A program made the position numbers and the translations under genes. A stretch of 64,000 nucleotides of DNA from Cyanobacteria bacterium FACHB-63 (GTDB taxonomy: Bacteria; Cyanobacteriota; Cyanobacteriia; Leptolyngbyales; Leptolyngbyaceae): assembly GCA_014695255.1 (NCBI GenBank), contig JACJNX010000099.1, positions 1 through 64,000 on the forward strand. The letters are read 5' to 3'. Positions 18,374 to 28,225 of the stretch are shown in pieces. Numbering within the stretch: the first letter of the stretch is position 1; each line of letters begins with the position of its first letter. The notes under the pieces are model-generated. The model saw nothing but the letters and a program-made list of their open reading frames with translations. It made no database searches and was not told where the DNA came from.

Positions 18374-19294
18374 TCATACGGTAGCGGCTCTGGCGACGAT
18401 TCCACGATCGAACACCAATCCATCCGTGCCAATCCCTTCGATCTGTAGGCGATCGGGATAAACTTCAATCGCGCTGAATCCATAGCGAGACACAGCGTAC
18501 TCTGTCGTCTTCGAGCGTCCAACGCGGCGCAGATGTGCGCCACCAATTCCGGTCACTAAGTAAGTCGTGCCGTCGATCGAGGTCGATCGCTCGTAATGGT
18601 GTTCGTGTCCATTGATATAAAGCTGGACTTGATGCTTCTTAAACAGCGGTGCGAACCTCTGAATCATTGCCGGATCAGTGCCGTACACGCCCGACGAATA
18701 AATCGGATGATGCCCATAAACCACTTTCCAGGGTGCAGAACTGCGCCCCAACTCCGCATCGAGCCAAGCAAGCTGGTCTTTCCAATCGGCGTTACCGTTG
18801 GTATCGAGCACAAAGAACTGGACATCTTTTTCGCGGTAAGTATAGTAGCGTCCGTTCATGTTGAAGCCTGCATAACGGACTTGCGGATCGCCGTTTTCGG
18901 TGCGGATGTCATGATTTCCCAAGCAAGCGCGGAAGCGGACGTTTTGCTTCAGAAGCGGGGCGTAAGGTTGCTCGAAGGCAACGCCAATCCGCTCCATTTC
19001 GCCACTGTTATAAATGTTGTCGCCTGCTAGCGTCACCAGCGAGTAGGGATTTTTGCGGTGATAGGCTGCCATTGCATCCGCCGAAGCAAACTGGTTGCGA
19101 TCGCCTGCCCCTGAATCTGCCACAGCAACAAAGCGCAGCATCAGCTCATTACCAGAGGGTTTAGGCGGTTCGGACACGGTTTGAGCCATACCAGAGGACG
19201 GTTCAGGAGAACGGCTCAAGGTTTTTCCGGCAACCACAAGACCGAGGCTACCTAATCCTCCTAAAACTAGAAGTTGACGACGCTTTAGACTCAT
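18374..19294 (-). CDS. Tat-exported metallophosphoesterase (purple acid phosphatase-like)
   Basis: A 306-aa calcineurin-type phosphoesterase. From ATG 19294 the leader is MSLKRRQLLVLGGLGSLGLV, a twin-arginine signal (KRRQLLV). Metal-site motifs in order are VADSGAGDRN, LAGDNIY, CLGNHD, VVYGHHPIYS and NGHEHHYE. This is the five-block pattern of acid phosphatase-like enzymes, predicted to act in the periplasm on phosphate esters. ATG 19348 would hide the Tat motif 18 residues inside, so the later start is preferred. The gene is divergent from 19405 with about 110 bp between. Confidence 0.85.
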   Translation of the reverse strand: MSLKRRQLLVLGGLGSLGLVVAGKTLSRSPEPSSGMAQTVSEPPKPSGNELMLRFVAVADSGAGDRNQFASADAMAAYHRKNPYSLVTLAGDNIYNSGEMERIGVAFEQPYAPLLKQNVRFRACLGNHDIRTENGDPQVRYAGFNMNGRYYTYREKDVQFFVLDTNGNADWKDQLAWLDAELGRSSAPWKVVYGHHPIYSSGVYGTDPAMIQRFAPLFKKHQVQLYINGHEHHYERSTSIDGTTYLVTGIGGAHLRRVGRSKTTEYAVSRYGFSAIEVYPDRLQIEGIGTDGLVFDRGIVARAATV

Positions 19295-19404
19295 ATCGGC
19301 TAGTTCTAAACAACAGTGCGATCGACAGATGATAGATTGAAAGTCCAACTGGTTTTCACTCTACCGGACGCTAACGGATTTTATTTGTCGAGGAGATCAC
19401 ATCT

Positions 19405-20415
19405 ATGTCACAACCAGACGCAAATTCCCCTACAAGCTCACCGACAGAATCCCAGTCCAGTTTGCCACAATCTCAAGTCACCGCCCGCAAGATCCTGACA
19501 ACGCTGAAAATGGGGACGACCAGGACACTTCGATCGACGAGCCGGATTCTAGAGAGCGCTGCCGATCGCGTCGAAGCGGCGAACGAACTCAATCCGCTAC
19601 TGGTGAAAATTGCGACGGGTTTGACGATCGCAGCAGAACGATTCTTGCCCATTTGGAGAAAATTGCTGAGCGTGATTCGCGATCGTCTGCCTGCGAACCT
19701 GAGCGGAAAACTGGGCGATCGAGCGTTAAGCGGCATTGTCGCAGGGGCGATCGTCGTTTTATTTTGGTTCACGTCTTCGCTCTTTGCCTCGAAGCCACCG
19801 CAACCCGTTCAAGTTGCCAGTCGTCCACCTGTAACGATTCCCATTCAGCCAACTCAATTCCCGACCGATCTCACGACTCCCGAAGCGGCTCCTGAGATTG
19901 TTTCGACTCCGGTAGAGGAGATTGAACCTGCTGAAGTTCCTGTTGTAGAGGAGATTGAACCTGCTGAAGTCCCTGTTGCCGAGACTCCAGTAGAACCCTC
20001 GACAATTGAACCGATCGTTGAACCAGTTCCTGAACCAATTGTCGAAGCACCACAGCCTGAACCCGTCGCAGAACCGATTTCAACTCCCCCAGAACCAGAA
20101 CTCACCCCAGAACAAAAACAAGTTGCTGCAATTCAGTCTCAAGTGATGGAAATTAGCGATCGATTCATCGGGGGGTTGGTGATGGGAGTTGAACCACAGA
20201 TCGATCGCGCCCGGATGAAGGTGCGCGTCTCCGAAGATTGGTATCGCTTTAATGCAGAGCAGCAAGATCAATTTGCCAACGAACTTTGGGCACGATCGCA
20301 GACACTCGACTTGCCTAGACTTGAAATTACCGATGCTCAAGGATCTCTACTAGCGCGTCCTCCGATCGTTGGCGAAACAATGATCATTCTGAAACGTAGA
20401 GATGCGCTTTCTTAG
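19405..20415 (+). CDS. Single-pass protein with Pro/Glu-rich linker
   Basis: A 336-aa protein. Residues 1-105 are a charged cytoplasmic region (TLKMGTTRTLRSTSRILESAADR), a single membrane segment ALSGIVAGAIVVLFWFTSSLF follows at about 108-127, and a 110-residue Pro/Glu/Val linker comes next. A compact C-terminal domain of about 100 residues (QSQVMEISDRFI...VKVRVSEDWYRF...QDQFANELWARSQ.LDLPRLEITD) ends it. The linker holds a tandem VEEIEPAEVPV repeat, so its length may vary between strains. It looks like a cyanobacterial conserved protein of unknown function that spans the envelope. Confidence 0.65.
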   Translation: MSQPDANSPTSSPTESQSSLPQSQVTARKILTTLKMGTTRTLRSTSRILESAADRVEAANELNPLLVKIATGLTIAAERFLPIWRKLLSVIRDRLPANLSGKLGDRALSGIVAGAIVVLFWFTSSLFASKPPQPVQVASRPPVTIPIQPTQFPTDLTTPEAAPEIVSTPVEEIEPAEVPVVEEIEPAEVPVAETPVEPSTIEPIVEPVPEPIVEAPQPEPVAEPISTPPEPELTPEQKQVAAIQSQVMEISDRFIGGLVMGVEPQIDRARMKVRVSEDWYRFNAEQQDQFANELWARSQTLDLPRLEITDAQGSLLARPPIVGETMIILKRRDALS

Positions 20416-20606
20416 CTTCCTTAAATGTCACACCCATTTAATGGGTGAACATTGCACAGAATCGCTCGTGGCGGAATTTTTGGTAGCGACGCGAGCGATT
20501 ACATCGCTACAATCATGCTATTTTTTGATCAATAAAAACTAAGAATAACTCTGGGAGACGGGTAAACTCTTAGCAATCGCTTTATCAAATCTGAGGTGCT
20601 GGGGTG

Positions 20607-23600
20607 ATGGCAAAACAGCAACCCGTCCCCTCTGAGCAAGTCTCGCCAGAGGACTGGGAAAAAACACCAGAGTCCGTCAGGCTCATCGTTGAGTCTCTGA
20701 TTGCAGGCGCAACCGTAGCCGGAGGCGAACCTCGTCTAATTCAGTTTCTAGATGCCACACCGATCGGAATTGCTGTGCATAATTCCCTTGGGAAAGTCGT
20801 CTATATCAATCAGGCTGGACGCTCATTGCTAGGGGTGAATTACGCAGCCCAAGTGCAGCCCGATCGACTCTCCGAAACATTTCAACTGTATCACCAAGGA
20901 ACTCAGCAGCTTTACCCAGTAGACGCTTTACCCAATCATCGGGCATTAAAGGGCGAAGTCGTTTGGGTGGATGATATAGAAATTCACCATGCTGACCGTG
21001 TGATTCCTCTGGAAGTTTGGGCAACACCGATGCTGGATCAGCAGGGACAGGTGAGATATGCGATCGCAACGTTTCAAGATATCAGCGAGAGAAAGCGCAG
21101 CGAGGCTGAACGCAAATGCCGCGAACTAGAGCAGCAGGTCGTGGAAAATACACTTTTAGTTAGTGAATACCGCTACCGCCAGTTAGTCCAGGCGCAAACC
21201 GACTTGATTTTACGATCGCTGCCTGATACCACGATTACCTTTGCCAATGATGCTCTCTGTCATTCATTGGGTCGTACTTTAGATGAAATTATTGGGACGA
21301 AGTGGAGTAGCTTTGTTCCCCAACATGACTTAGAAAAACTCCACTGCAAGATTGCTGCGCTTAGCCCGGAGCATCCGATCTTTGAAAGTATTAATCAAGA
21401 CGTTCGTGCGAATGATCAAACAGGCTGGACGCAGTGGCTAGATTTGGGGATTTTTAATCAGCACGGACAACTGATCGAGATTCAATCGGTAGGACGCGAC
21501 GTTACCGCACTGCAAGAAAAAATTCTCCGCGAACAGGCATTAAACCGAGTCTTTCAGGCGATCCGCAACTCGTTAGACTTAGACACCATTTTCGCGACTG
21601 CCACTAAAGAAACCGCTCGGCTTTTGAAGAATCTGGATTGCTTTGTGGTGCAATACCTACCGGAGCAAGGAATTTGGAAGCATATTGCGGAATTTCGTCA
21701 TGATCCGATCGCCTCAACCACGATCGGGTTAGAAATTGCCGATGCCGGAAATCCGTTTGCAGAGCAACTCAAGCAGTTGCAGCAAGTCCGAGTTGAAGAT
21801 ACATCCTGTCTGGAGGATGCGATTAACCAGGAAAATGCTCGACGCTTGCCCGGAGGATGGTTACTGATTCCCCTAGTGATTGACGGAAAAATTTGGGGTA
21901 GTTTTACGATCGCGACCACGCAACAACCCCTCGTCGGGCACGACGATCAGCTTAAACTCGCTCAGTCCGTTGCCAACCAGCTAGAAGTTGCGATTCAGCA
22001 AGCTAATCTTTATCAGCAGGTACAACAGGAACTAGAAGAGCGCCGCCGCATAGAAACAGCACTGCGGGAAAGTGAAAGTCGATTTCAAAAAATGGCAGAC
22101 AACGTGCCTGGAATCCTCTATGGCTATTGTCTCCGACCGGATGGTTCTGATCAATTTACTTACATTAGTTCTGGCTTTCGCGATGTCTATGGCTTTGAAT
22201 TTGATGAAGCCCTACAAGATCCAACGGTTGTGTGGGGGCTGACGCATCCTGATGATGTAGAACAACTACACGCCTCCGTTGCAGCATCTTACGAAACCCT
22301 GCAAACGTGGCAGTGTCAATATCGCGTGATCACGCCTGCTGGAACATTGAAATGGTTACAGGGAGTTGCACGCCCAACTCGACAACCGAATGGTGACGTG
22401 CTTTGGGATGGCTTGATTGTTGATATCAGCGATCGCAAACTAGCAGAGGAGGCATTGCGAGAGAGCGAAACCCGCTATCGGTTATTAGCCGAGAATATGA
22501 ACGATTTGGTTTGTCTTCACGACTTGCAGGGAAGATACTGCTATGTAAGTCCGTCCTGCGAAGGGCTTTTAGGGTATCGATATGACGAAATGCTGGGGAA
22601 AGATCCCTATTCATTTTTTCATCCTGACGATCGCGATTACGTCTACAAACAAGCTCACCTAACGGCAGTGCGTGGAAAACCGTTGCCCGTTACCTATCGA
22701 ATTCGTCATAAATCTGGTCACTACATCTGGTTTGAGACCCTGACAAAGCCGATTGTGAACGCGAAAGGGGAAATTGTTCAGCTTCAGACGACTTCTCGCG
22801 ATGTCACGGAGCGCGTTCAAGTTCAAAGTCAGCTAAAACATGATGCTTTGCATGATGCACTGACAGGATTACCCAATCGCCATTTTCTAATGGAGCGGTT
22901 AGAACTGGCGATGAATCGAGCGAGATGTTTAGAGAATCATCAGTTTGCTGTGCTGTTTCTGGATCTCGATCGCTTTAAGGTGATTAACGATAGTTTGGGG
23001 CATTTGGCAGGCGACCAATTGCTAATTGCGATCGCCCAAAAATTGCAAACAACAGTCCGCCGCATTGATCTAGTCGCTCGATTAGGGGGGGATGAATTTG
23101 TCATCTTGCTCGATGAGATTCAGGACATGCAAGAAGCGATTCACGTAGCAGAGCGAATTTTCTTCACGCTCCAGACCCCGCTCCTGATTGAAGCACGAGA
23201 GGTTTATACCTCAGCAAGCATCGGCATTGTGCTAGGCACGAAAGCGTATGCTGAAGCTTCTGACCTATTGCGCGATGCTGATATTGCGATGTACCGGGCA
23301 AAAACCAACGGCAAGGGACGGTATGAAATTTTTGACGCAGCCATGCACACCCAAGCGCTGAAGCATCTGCATTTAGAAAACGACCTGCGCCGAGCGATCG
23401 ACAATCAGGAATTTGTGCTGCATTATCAGCCGATCGTTGCGCTGGATACAGGCTGTCTGATCGGATTTGAAGCGCTGATTCGTTGGCAGCATCCGACTCA
23501 AGGCTTGAAACCTCCTGGAGATTTTATTGCAGTTGCGGAAGAAACAGGACTGATTACCCGGCTAGACTACTGGGCACTTTGGACGGCTTGCGATCAGCTT

Positions 23601-24158
23601 GCTAGATGGCAGTCAACCTTTCCTGAGGTTTCTGGGGTGAAGATGAGCGTGAATCTTTCGGCTCTCGATTTGCGCCGATCAGATCTGCTTGAAGAGATCG
23701 ATCGTGTTCTTGCTCAAACCCGACTGCAAGGCGATTCTCTGACTTTAGAGATTACCGAAAGTATGTTGATTGAGGATACTGAGTCTACCATTCAGTTGCT
23801 CGACCAGATAAAAGAACGAGGGATTCAAATTAGTATTGATGACTTTGGCACAGGGTACTCATCGTTAAGCTATCTCCACCGTTTACCGATCGATAACCTC
23901 AAGGTTGATCGCTGTTTTGTGCATCAGATTCAGTCCGGTAAACGCAATCGTCAAATTGTTGAAACAATTGCGGCTTTGAGCAATCAGTTAGAACTGAATA
24001 CGATCGCGGAGGGCATCGAAACCCAGCAGCAACTCGAAAGGCTCCGAGAGCTAGGCTACAAATTCGGTCAAGGACGATTACTTTCAAAAGCCTTAAGCCA
24101 AGAAGCGATCACTACACTCTTATCAAGCCAGCACTTCTATAGAACTGATCTGGCATAG
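20607..24158 (+). CDS. PAS/GAF sensor with GGDEF and EAL domains
   Basis: An 1183-aa c-di-GMP enzyme. Domains in order are PAS (about 35-155), PAS (185-305), GAF (320-475), PAS (490-620), PAS (625-745), GGDEF (755-910) and EAL (930-1170). GGDEF shows ARLGGDEFVILLD, so diguanylate cyclase activity is likely. EAL shows FEALIRWQHP, LEITESMLIED and IDDFGTGYSSLSYL, so phosphodiesterase residues also look complete. Whether it makes or breaks c-di-GMP is unclear. There is no membrane segment, so it is a cytoplasmic sensor. GTG 20604 directly precedes ATG 20607 and either could be used. Confidence 0.92.
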   Translation: MAKQQPVPSEQVSPEDWEKTPESVRLIVESLIAGATVAGGEPRLIQFLDATPIGIAVHNSLGKVVYINQAGRSLLGVNYAAQVQPDRLSETFQLYHQGTQQLYPVDALPNHRALKGEVVWVDDIEIHHADRVIPLEVWATPMLDQQGQVRYAIATFQDISERKRSEAERKCRELEQQVVENTLLVSEYRYRQLVQAQTDLILRSLPDTTITFANDALCHSLGRTLDEIIGTKWSSFVPQHDLEKLHCKIAALSPEHPIFESINQDVRANDQTGWTQWLDLGIFNQHGQLIEIQSVGRDVTALQEKILREQALNRVFQAIRNSLDLDTIFATATKETARLLKNLDCFVVQYLPEQGIWKHIAEFRHDPIASTTIGLEIADAGNPFAEQLKQLQQVRVEDTSCLEDAINQENARRLPGGWLLIPLVIDGKIWGSFTIATTQQPLVGHDDQLKLAQSVANQLEVAIQQANLYQQVQQELEERRRIETALRESESRFQKMADNVPGILYGYCLRPDGSDQFTYISSGFRDVYGFEFDEALQDPTVVWGLTHPDDVEQLHASVAASYETLQTWQCQYRVITPAGTLKWLQGVARPTRQPNGDVLWDGLIVDISDRKLAEEALRESETRYRLLAENMNDLVCLHDLQGRYCYVSPSCEGLLGYRYDEMLGKDPYSFFHPDDRDYVYKQAHLTAVRGKPLPVTYRIRHKSGHYIWFETLTKPIVNAKGEIVQLQTTSRDVTERVQVQSQLKHDALHDALTGLPNRHFLMERLELAMNRARCLENHQFAVLFLDLDRFKVINDSLGHLAGDQLLIAIAQKLQTTVRRIDLVARLGGDEFVILLDEIQDMQEAIHVAERIFFTLQTPLLIEAREVYTSASIGIVLGTKAYAEASDLLRDADIAMYRAKTNGKGRYEIFDAAMHTQALKHLHLENDLRRAIDNQEFVLHYQPIVALDTGCLIGFEALIRWQHPTQGLKPPGDFIAVAEETGLITRLDYWALWTACDQLARWQSTFPEVSGVKMSVNLSALDLRRSDLLEEIDRVLAQTRLQGDSLTLEITESMLIEDTESTIQLLDQIKERGIQISIDDFGTGYSSLSYLHRLPIDNLKVDRCFVHQIQSGKRNRQIVETIAALSNQLELNTIAEGIETQQQLERLRELGYKFGQGRLLSKALSQEAITTLLSSQHFYRTDLA

Positions 24159-24183
24159 ACGTGAGAGGATGTCCAGAATAAGC

Positions 24184-24217
24184 AAAAAAATAAGGAGCAA
24201 AGCGTAGTCTTGCTCCT
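24184..24217 (-). terminator. Rho-independent terminator of the VOC gene
   Basis: On the minus strand, AGGAGCAA (24217-24210) pairs with TTGCTCCT (24200-24193) and is followed by a run of T's (A's at 24184-24191). It sits 20 bp after the stop of the VOC-family gene. Confidence 0.75.
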
Positions 24218-24238
24218 CGCCTCTGGAAAAACTAAACT

Positions 24239-24757
24239 CTAATTCACGACTTCTGCAAGCTCTACCACTTGTCCAGAGTAATCTTTTACCAAAAAATTCA
24301 GCGGTTTTTCGCGACGAATCTTGTGTTTAATGCCGCGAGATTGAACACGCAACAGAATTTGATCGAGGCAATCACGATCGAAGCACACATGCCGCTGACG
24401 ATCTTTCTCGCCCAGCGTTGCGCCCGAAATCACATGAAGCTGTGTATTTTTCTTCAACTGATACCACAATCCATCATTACCATTTCCGCGTGCAGTTGTG
24501 CTACCCATCGAACCTGATAAATACATCGGATTAATCCCTGCCGTTCCTAGCGACTGTTCGTAGTTGTAGTAGTAGTGCAGCGGAACCTCAGCCACCGCCA
24601 GTTTCAACATTCCGCCATAAAAATCGCGGGCACTTTCAAGATCGGAAACCATGACCGTGTGAACCTTGGGTGCGCTCGTCAGGAAAAGCCACATTGCAAC
24701 GGCATATGCACCGAGCAACATGATCATGATGCCTTGAGTAGAAAACAAGCTATCCAT
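24239..24757 (-). CDS. Membrane-anchored VOC (glyoxalase-like) protein
   Basis: A 172-aa protein with an N-terminal hydrophobic segment (GIMIMLLGAYAVAMWLFLT, about 9-27). A glyoxalase/bleomycin-resistance domain follows: VHTVMVSDLESARDFYGGMLKL, then GLWYQLKKNTQLHVISG, RHVCFDRDCLDQILLRVQSRGI and FLVKDYSGQVVELAEV. His and Glu residues at strand ends (H in RQRHV, E in VVELAE) fit a metal site. The substrate is unknown. It is divergent from the sigma-like gene at 24935. Confidence 0.8.
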   Translation of the reverse strand: MDSLFSTQGIMIMLLGAYAVAMWLFLTSAPKVHTVMVSDLESARDFYGGMLKLAVAEVPLHYYYNYEQSLGTAGINPMYLSGSMGSTTARGNGNDGLWYQLKKNTQLHVISGATLGEKDRQRHVCFDRDCLDQILLRVQSRGIKHKIRREKPLNFLVKDYSGQVVELAEVVN

Positions 24758-24934
24758 AGATTAATGACTAGAGCAACGGGCTGCCTAAAACGTTCCATTT
24801 ATTCTATCAATACTAAAGCGGAGGCATCCGTAAGCTTTAGGAAAACACAACGAATCTGGGGATGGACGACAAAAAAAATGTGCCGTTTTCGTCATTGCCT
24901 GTATATAGTAGTTAACTCGATTCAGGCAGGATCT

Positions 24935-25627
24935 ATGAAGGCCGTCACAATTCCAACTTTTTCAGAGGCAAATCATCCGATCGTGAAAGCACTGTTTCAT
25001 CACAGCGATCAAGAACTGCTGACGCTGTTTCAGCGCTATCCAGATTCAGGGCAGTTTTTTACGGCGCTGTTTTGTCGCTACAGTCCGCTGGTGTATTCGC
25101 TGATTACGCGATCGGCGCGATCGCCTGTTCAAGCAGAATATTTGCTGGCACTGATTTGGCGGCACGTCTTTCATGAACTGGCTGGAGTCGATTTACGCGC
25201 CTTTAGTCAGGGTGCAACGTTTCAAACTTGGCTCTTAGCCGTGACTGCATCGGGCATTAATGAAGCGGAACTGCCCGCAGTCGAAGAAATCCATTACGAT
25301 ATTCGCGCTTGCTCACCGCCGTTTTGGTGTTATCTCGATCGGGCACTAGAACAGATGTCGCCTGCGCTGCGATTAATGGTTGTCATGGCGCAAACGTTTC
25401 ACTGGAGCGAAACCCGAATTGCGGCATATTTGCAAGCAGAAGGCGAAGAAATTAGTCCGGAAGAAGTAAAAGTACAACTGCAAGAAGGCTACCAAGCGTT
25501 AGAAAAACTTTTACCCGACGATATTAGAACGATTTATCTAGGTGGGAATGCTAGAGAGCAAGAGTCAGTTTCCGAGTCGGAGGCTGATTCGCTCGATCAA
25601 AGCCTAGAAGAACTCGAATTTTTCTAA
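24935..25627 (+). CDS. Sigma-70-like regulator (ECF-like)
   Basis: A 230-aa protein starting at ATG 24935 behind AGGCAGG. It reads like a divergent ECF sigma factor: SDQELLTLFQRYPD.GQFFTALFCRYSPLVYSLI (region 2.1-like), then AEYLLALIWRHVFHELAGVDLR. A region-4-like part follows, MSPALRLMVVMAQTFHWSETRIAAYLQAEGEEISPEEVKVQLQEGYQALEKLLP. The tail is acidic. Its TAA overlaps the ATG of the next gene (TAATG), so a TPR protein is translationally coupled to it, perhaps as its regulator. No anti-sigma factor gene is evident. Confidence 0.65.
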   Translation: MKAVTIPTFSEANHPIVKALFHHSDQELLTLFQRYPDSGQFFTALFCRYSPLVYSLITRSARSPVQAEYLLALIWRHVFHELAGVDLRAFSQGATFQTWLLAVTASGINEAELPAVEEIHYDIRACSPPFWCYLDRALEQMSPALRLMVVMAQTFHWSETRIAAYLQAEGEEISPEEVKVQLQEGYQALEKLLPDDIRTIYLGGNAREQESVSESEADSLDQSLEELEFF

Positions 25628-26658
25628 TGTTGAATCTCAAACTCGTTTGCTCACTTGCGCTCAATTTGGTGATTAGCGGAGCGTTAATTGCGCCCAGCTT
25701 CGCCTCAGACCTAACTCGCCAACTGAATCCTGCGTTCGGCACTCAGGGCACAGCCCGACAAACCGCCGATCGTTTGGTTCAGTCCGGCATTCAAGCGCAG
25801 CAAGCTGGAGCACTAGAGCAGGCGCTCTCCAACTGGCGGCAAGCGATCGAGCTTTATCACCAAGCGGGTGAAGTGCCGTCGCAGGGGCGCGTTTACGATT
25901 TGCTCGGCATGACTTACATCAGTTTAGGGCGGCTGGATGAAGCGGAGAATGCGTTTCGTCGCAGCTTAGCAACGGCACGAGATGAGGGGAACACCATTCG
26001 TCAGATTCACGGCTACAACAATGTGGGGCAAGTGATTCTTCGACGCGGACAAACCCGTGAGGCGGCACGATCGTTCTCTGAAGGGTTGAGACTAGCGCAA
26101 ACGATTAAACATCGACCCGGACAGGGCTTATCGCTCAGTAATCTGGGATTAGCCACTTACGCTCAGGGAAATTATCGCGGCGCGATCGCCTTCCTTGAGC
26201 AAGCGCGAGAATTCCGCGATCAGGCAAAAGACCCGATCGGAGCCGCGAACACGCTGAATCATTTAGGTGAAGCTTATTTGGCGATTGGCGATGCGCGATC
26301 GGCATTTAGCGCTCACGATCGAGCCATGACCCTAGCGCGAGAAACCGGAGATTTACCGTCTCAATTTCGAGCATTTGACGGACTAATGTTGGCATATCGC
26401 GGCATGGGACAAGAAACTCGCTTCGTCGAAATGCTCAATCAGCGTCTGGCAATGGCATCCGAGCGAAACGACAACTGGCAGATGCTCGCTTCCCTGAAAA
26501 TGATGGCTCAGCATCAGCGGCAAACAGGCAAGTTATCAACCGCAGAAACCTACTATCAGCAGGCATTTTCGATCGCGCAGAGGCTCAATGCTGCTGAAGA
26601 GCAAAGAGAATTAGGCGAGCAACTGAGACAATTGCGATCGCGCAAATTCAAATGGTAA
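25627..26658 (+). CDS. Secreted TPR-repeat protein coupled to the sigma-like gene
   Basis: A 343-aa protein with an N-terminal signal-like stretch (LVCSLALNLVISGALIAPSFAS). About six tetratricopeptide repeats follow between 45 and 335 (GALEQALSNWRQAIELYHQAG, GRLDEAENAFRRSLATARDEG, GQTREAARSFSEGLRLAQ, GNYRGAIAFLEQAREF, GDARSAFSAHDRAMTLA, GKLSTAETYYQQAFSIAQ). It is probably exported and mediates protein contacts. The start codon shares its A with the stop of the sigma-like gene, so they form a two-gene operon. Confidence 0.8.
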   Translation: MLNLKLVCSLALNLVISGALIAPSFASDLTRQLNPAFGTQGTARQTADRLVQSGIQAQQAGALEQALSNWRQAIELYHQAGEVPSQGRVYDLLGMTYISLGRLDEAENAFRRSLATARDEGNTIRQIHGYNNVGQVILRRGQTREAARSFSEGLRLAQTIKHRPGQGLSLSNLGLATYAQGNYRGAIAFLEQAREFRDQAKDPIGAANTLNHLGEAYLAIGDARSAFSAHDRAMTLARETGDLPSQFRAFDGLMLAYRGMGQETRFVEMLNQRLAMASERNDNWQMLASLKMMAQHQRQTGKLSTAETYYQQAFSIAQRLNAAEEQRELGEQLRQLRSRKFKW

Positions 26659-26730
26659 CGAGCTTAAAATTCTGAACTGACTGTAATAGAGTGCTTCACT
26701 CCGCTTTAGGGAGCGGCTTAGATTTGGCAC

Positions 26731-26753
26731 TGGAGCGAACAGAGTTCGCTCCA
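26731..26753. terminator. Hairpin between convergent TPR and frr genes
   Basis: A perfect 10-bp stem TGGAGCGAAC / GTTCGCTCCA with loop AGA. There is no T run on either side, so its role as a terminator is only likely from position. A smaller stem (CCGCT...AGCGG) is at 26701-26716. Confidence 0.5.
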
Positions 26754-26760
26754 CGTCGGG

Positions 26761-27309
26761 TTAGACGGTCATAATGTCTTTTTCTTTCTCAGCTAAGACT
26801 TTTTCCACCTCAGCGATATATTTATCCGTCAGCTTCTGAATCTTCTCCTGCGTGTCGCGAGACTGGTCTTCAGAAACCTCCTTGTCTTTTTCCTGCTTCT
26901 TCACCGCATCCACGCCATCCCGCCGGATGTTACGGATCGAAACTTTTCCGGCTTCTGCATACTTCGCTGCCAGCTTGACCAGTTCTTTGCGTCGATCGCT
27001 CGTCAGCGGTGGGATGTTCAACCGGATCGATTGACCGTCGTTATTCGGCGTTAAACCGATGTCTGAGAGCGAAATCGCCTTTTCGATCGCGCTCATGCTG
27101 CTGCGATCGTAGGGCTGAATTTGAATCGTGGTTGAATCCGGTGTAGAAATATTCGCCAACTGTTTCAGCGGCGTTTCCGTCCCGTAGTATTCGACGGTAA
27201 TTTTGTCGAGCAAACTCGAATTCGCACGACCCGTGCGAATCGTATTGAAATCGCGGCGAACAGCCTCGATCGCCTTTTTCATATGGTCTTCAACGTCAGC
27301 AAACTTCAC
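26761..27309 (-). CDS. frr: Ribosome recycling factor
   Basis: A 182-aa RRF that splits post-termination ribosomes with EF-G. It reads [42 protein letters not shown] at the start, [18 protein letters not shown] in the middle, and NIRRDG and [17 protein letters not shown] at the end. The frame is open further upstream, but GTG 27309, preceded by GGAGG at 5 bp, gives the correct family start. It overlaps the end of pyrH by 14 bp, a classic pyrH-frr operon. Confidence 0.95.
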   Translation of the reverse strand: MKFADVEDHMKKAIEAVRRDFNTIRTGRANSSLLDKITVEYYGTETPLKQLANISTPDSTTIQIQPYDRSSMSAIEKAISLSDIGLTPNNDGQSIRLNIPPLTSDRRKELVKLAAKYAEAGKVSIRNIRRDGVDAVKKQEKDKEVSEDQSRDTQEKIQKLTDKYIAEVEKVLAEKEKDIMTV

Positions 27310-28024
27310 AAAAACCTCCGACAATGGTTCCGATAGATTCTCCTGTGACTGCCCGCTTAATATTTCCGCGCACAGACAAGTCAAATACGATAATGGGGAT
27401 ATCGTTATCTTTACACAATGCGATCGCGGTGCTGTCCATGACCTGCAAATCCTGCATTAAGACGTGCGAGTAGGTTAAGCTCTGGTATCGTTTGGCAGCG
27501 GGATTTTTAACCGGATCAGAGTCGTAGACTCCATCTACTTTTGTCGCTTTAAACAGCACTTCTGCGTTGATTTCGGCGGCTCTCAAGGCGGCGGTGGTGT
27601 CGGTTGTGAAGAACGGATTGCCGGAACCCGCTCCAAAAACGACGACTCTTCCTTTTTCCAAATGCCGGATGGCGCGGCGACGGATATACGGTTCCGCTAC
27701 TTCTTGCATTGCGATCGCGGTTTGGACTCGGGTTTGAATGCCGATCTGCTCTAGCGCATCTTGCAGCGTCATGGCGTTCATGACCGTAGCGATCATACCG
27801 ATATAGTCAGCGGTGGCGCGTTCCATGCCTGCGGCTGCACCCTTCATTCCCCGGAAAATATTTCCGCCACCGACGACGATCGCGACTTGAATTCCTTCTT
27901 GGACGAGTTCTGCCACTTCTTCGGCAATGCCATGAACGACGGCAGGATCAATCCCGTAGGAAAGCTCTCCCATTAGAGCTTCACCGCTAAGTTTCAGCAA
28001 AATCCGCCGATACGTGACTCCCAT
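27296..28024 (-). CDS. pyrH: Uridylate kinase
   Basis: A 242-aa bacterial UMP kinase that makes UDP from UMP. It shows [23 protein letters not shown] (nucleotide and UMP loops), [48 protein letters not shown] and KVDGVYD.DP. It is thought to be hexameric and allosteric. TTG at 28051 is an alternative start, but ATG 28024 gives the normal length. It is the first gene of the pyrH-frr operon. Confidence 0.95.
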   Translation of the reverse strand: MGVTYRRILLKLSGEALMGELSYGIDPAVVHGIAEEVAELVQEGIQVAIVVGGGNIFRGMKGAAAGMERATADYIGMIATVMNAMTLQDALEQIGIQTRVQTAIAMQEVAEPYIRRRAIRHLEKGRVVVFGAGSGNPFFTTDTTAALRAAEINAEVLFKATKVDGVYDSDPVKNPAAKRYQSLTYSHVLMQDLQVMDSTAIALCKDNDIPIIVFDLSVRGNIKRAVTGESIGTIVGGFCEVC

Positions 28025-28225
28025 GTATTTTTTTGTCGATAGTTGTTCCAACTAAAGATAGCAGTTGATCGGAATTTTGTGACCCTATTTGGCGATCGAG
28101 TCCCAATTTTTGACGCGCTAAACTGAGGCAAAAACTAGGTTGTTCAGGGGGTGGCTCAAACTCTAGCAGTTCCAGATCATAGTGACGGATGCAATGTGTT
28201 GCAACTTTTACAGCGTTTGAAAGTT

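Noticed and set aside
18167-18448. 93-codon plus-strand frame
   Set aside because: It runs antisense into the phosphoesterase gene and lacks any recognisable pattern.
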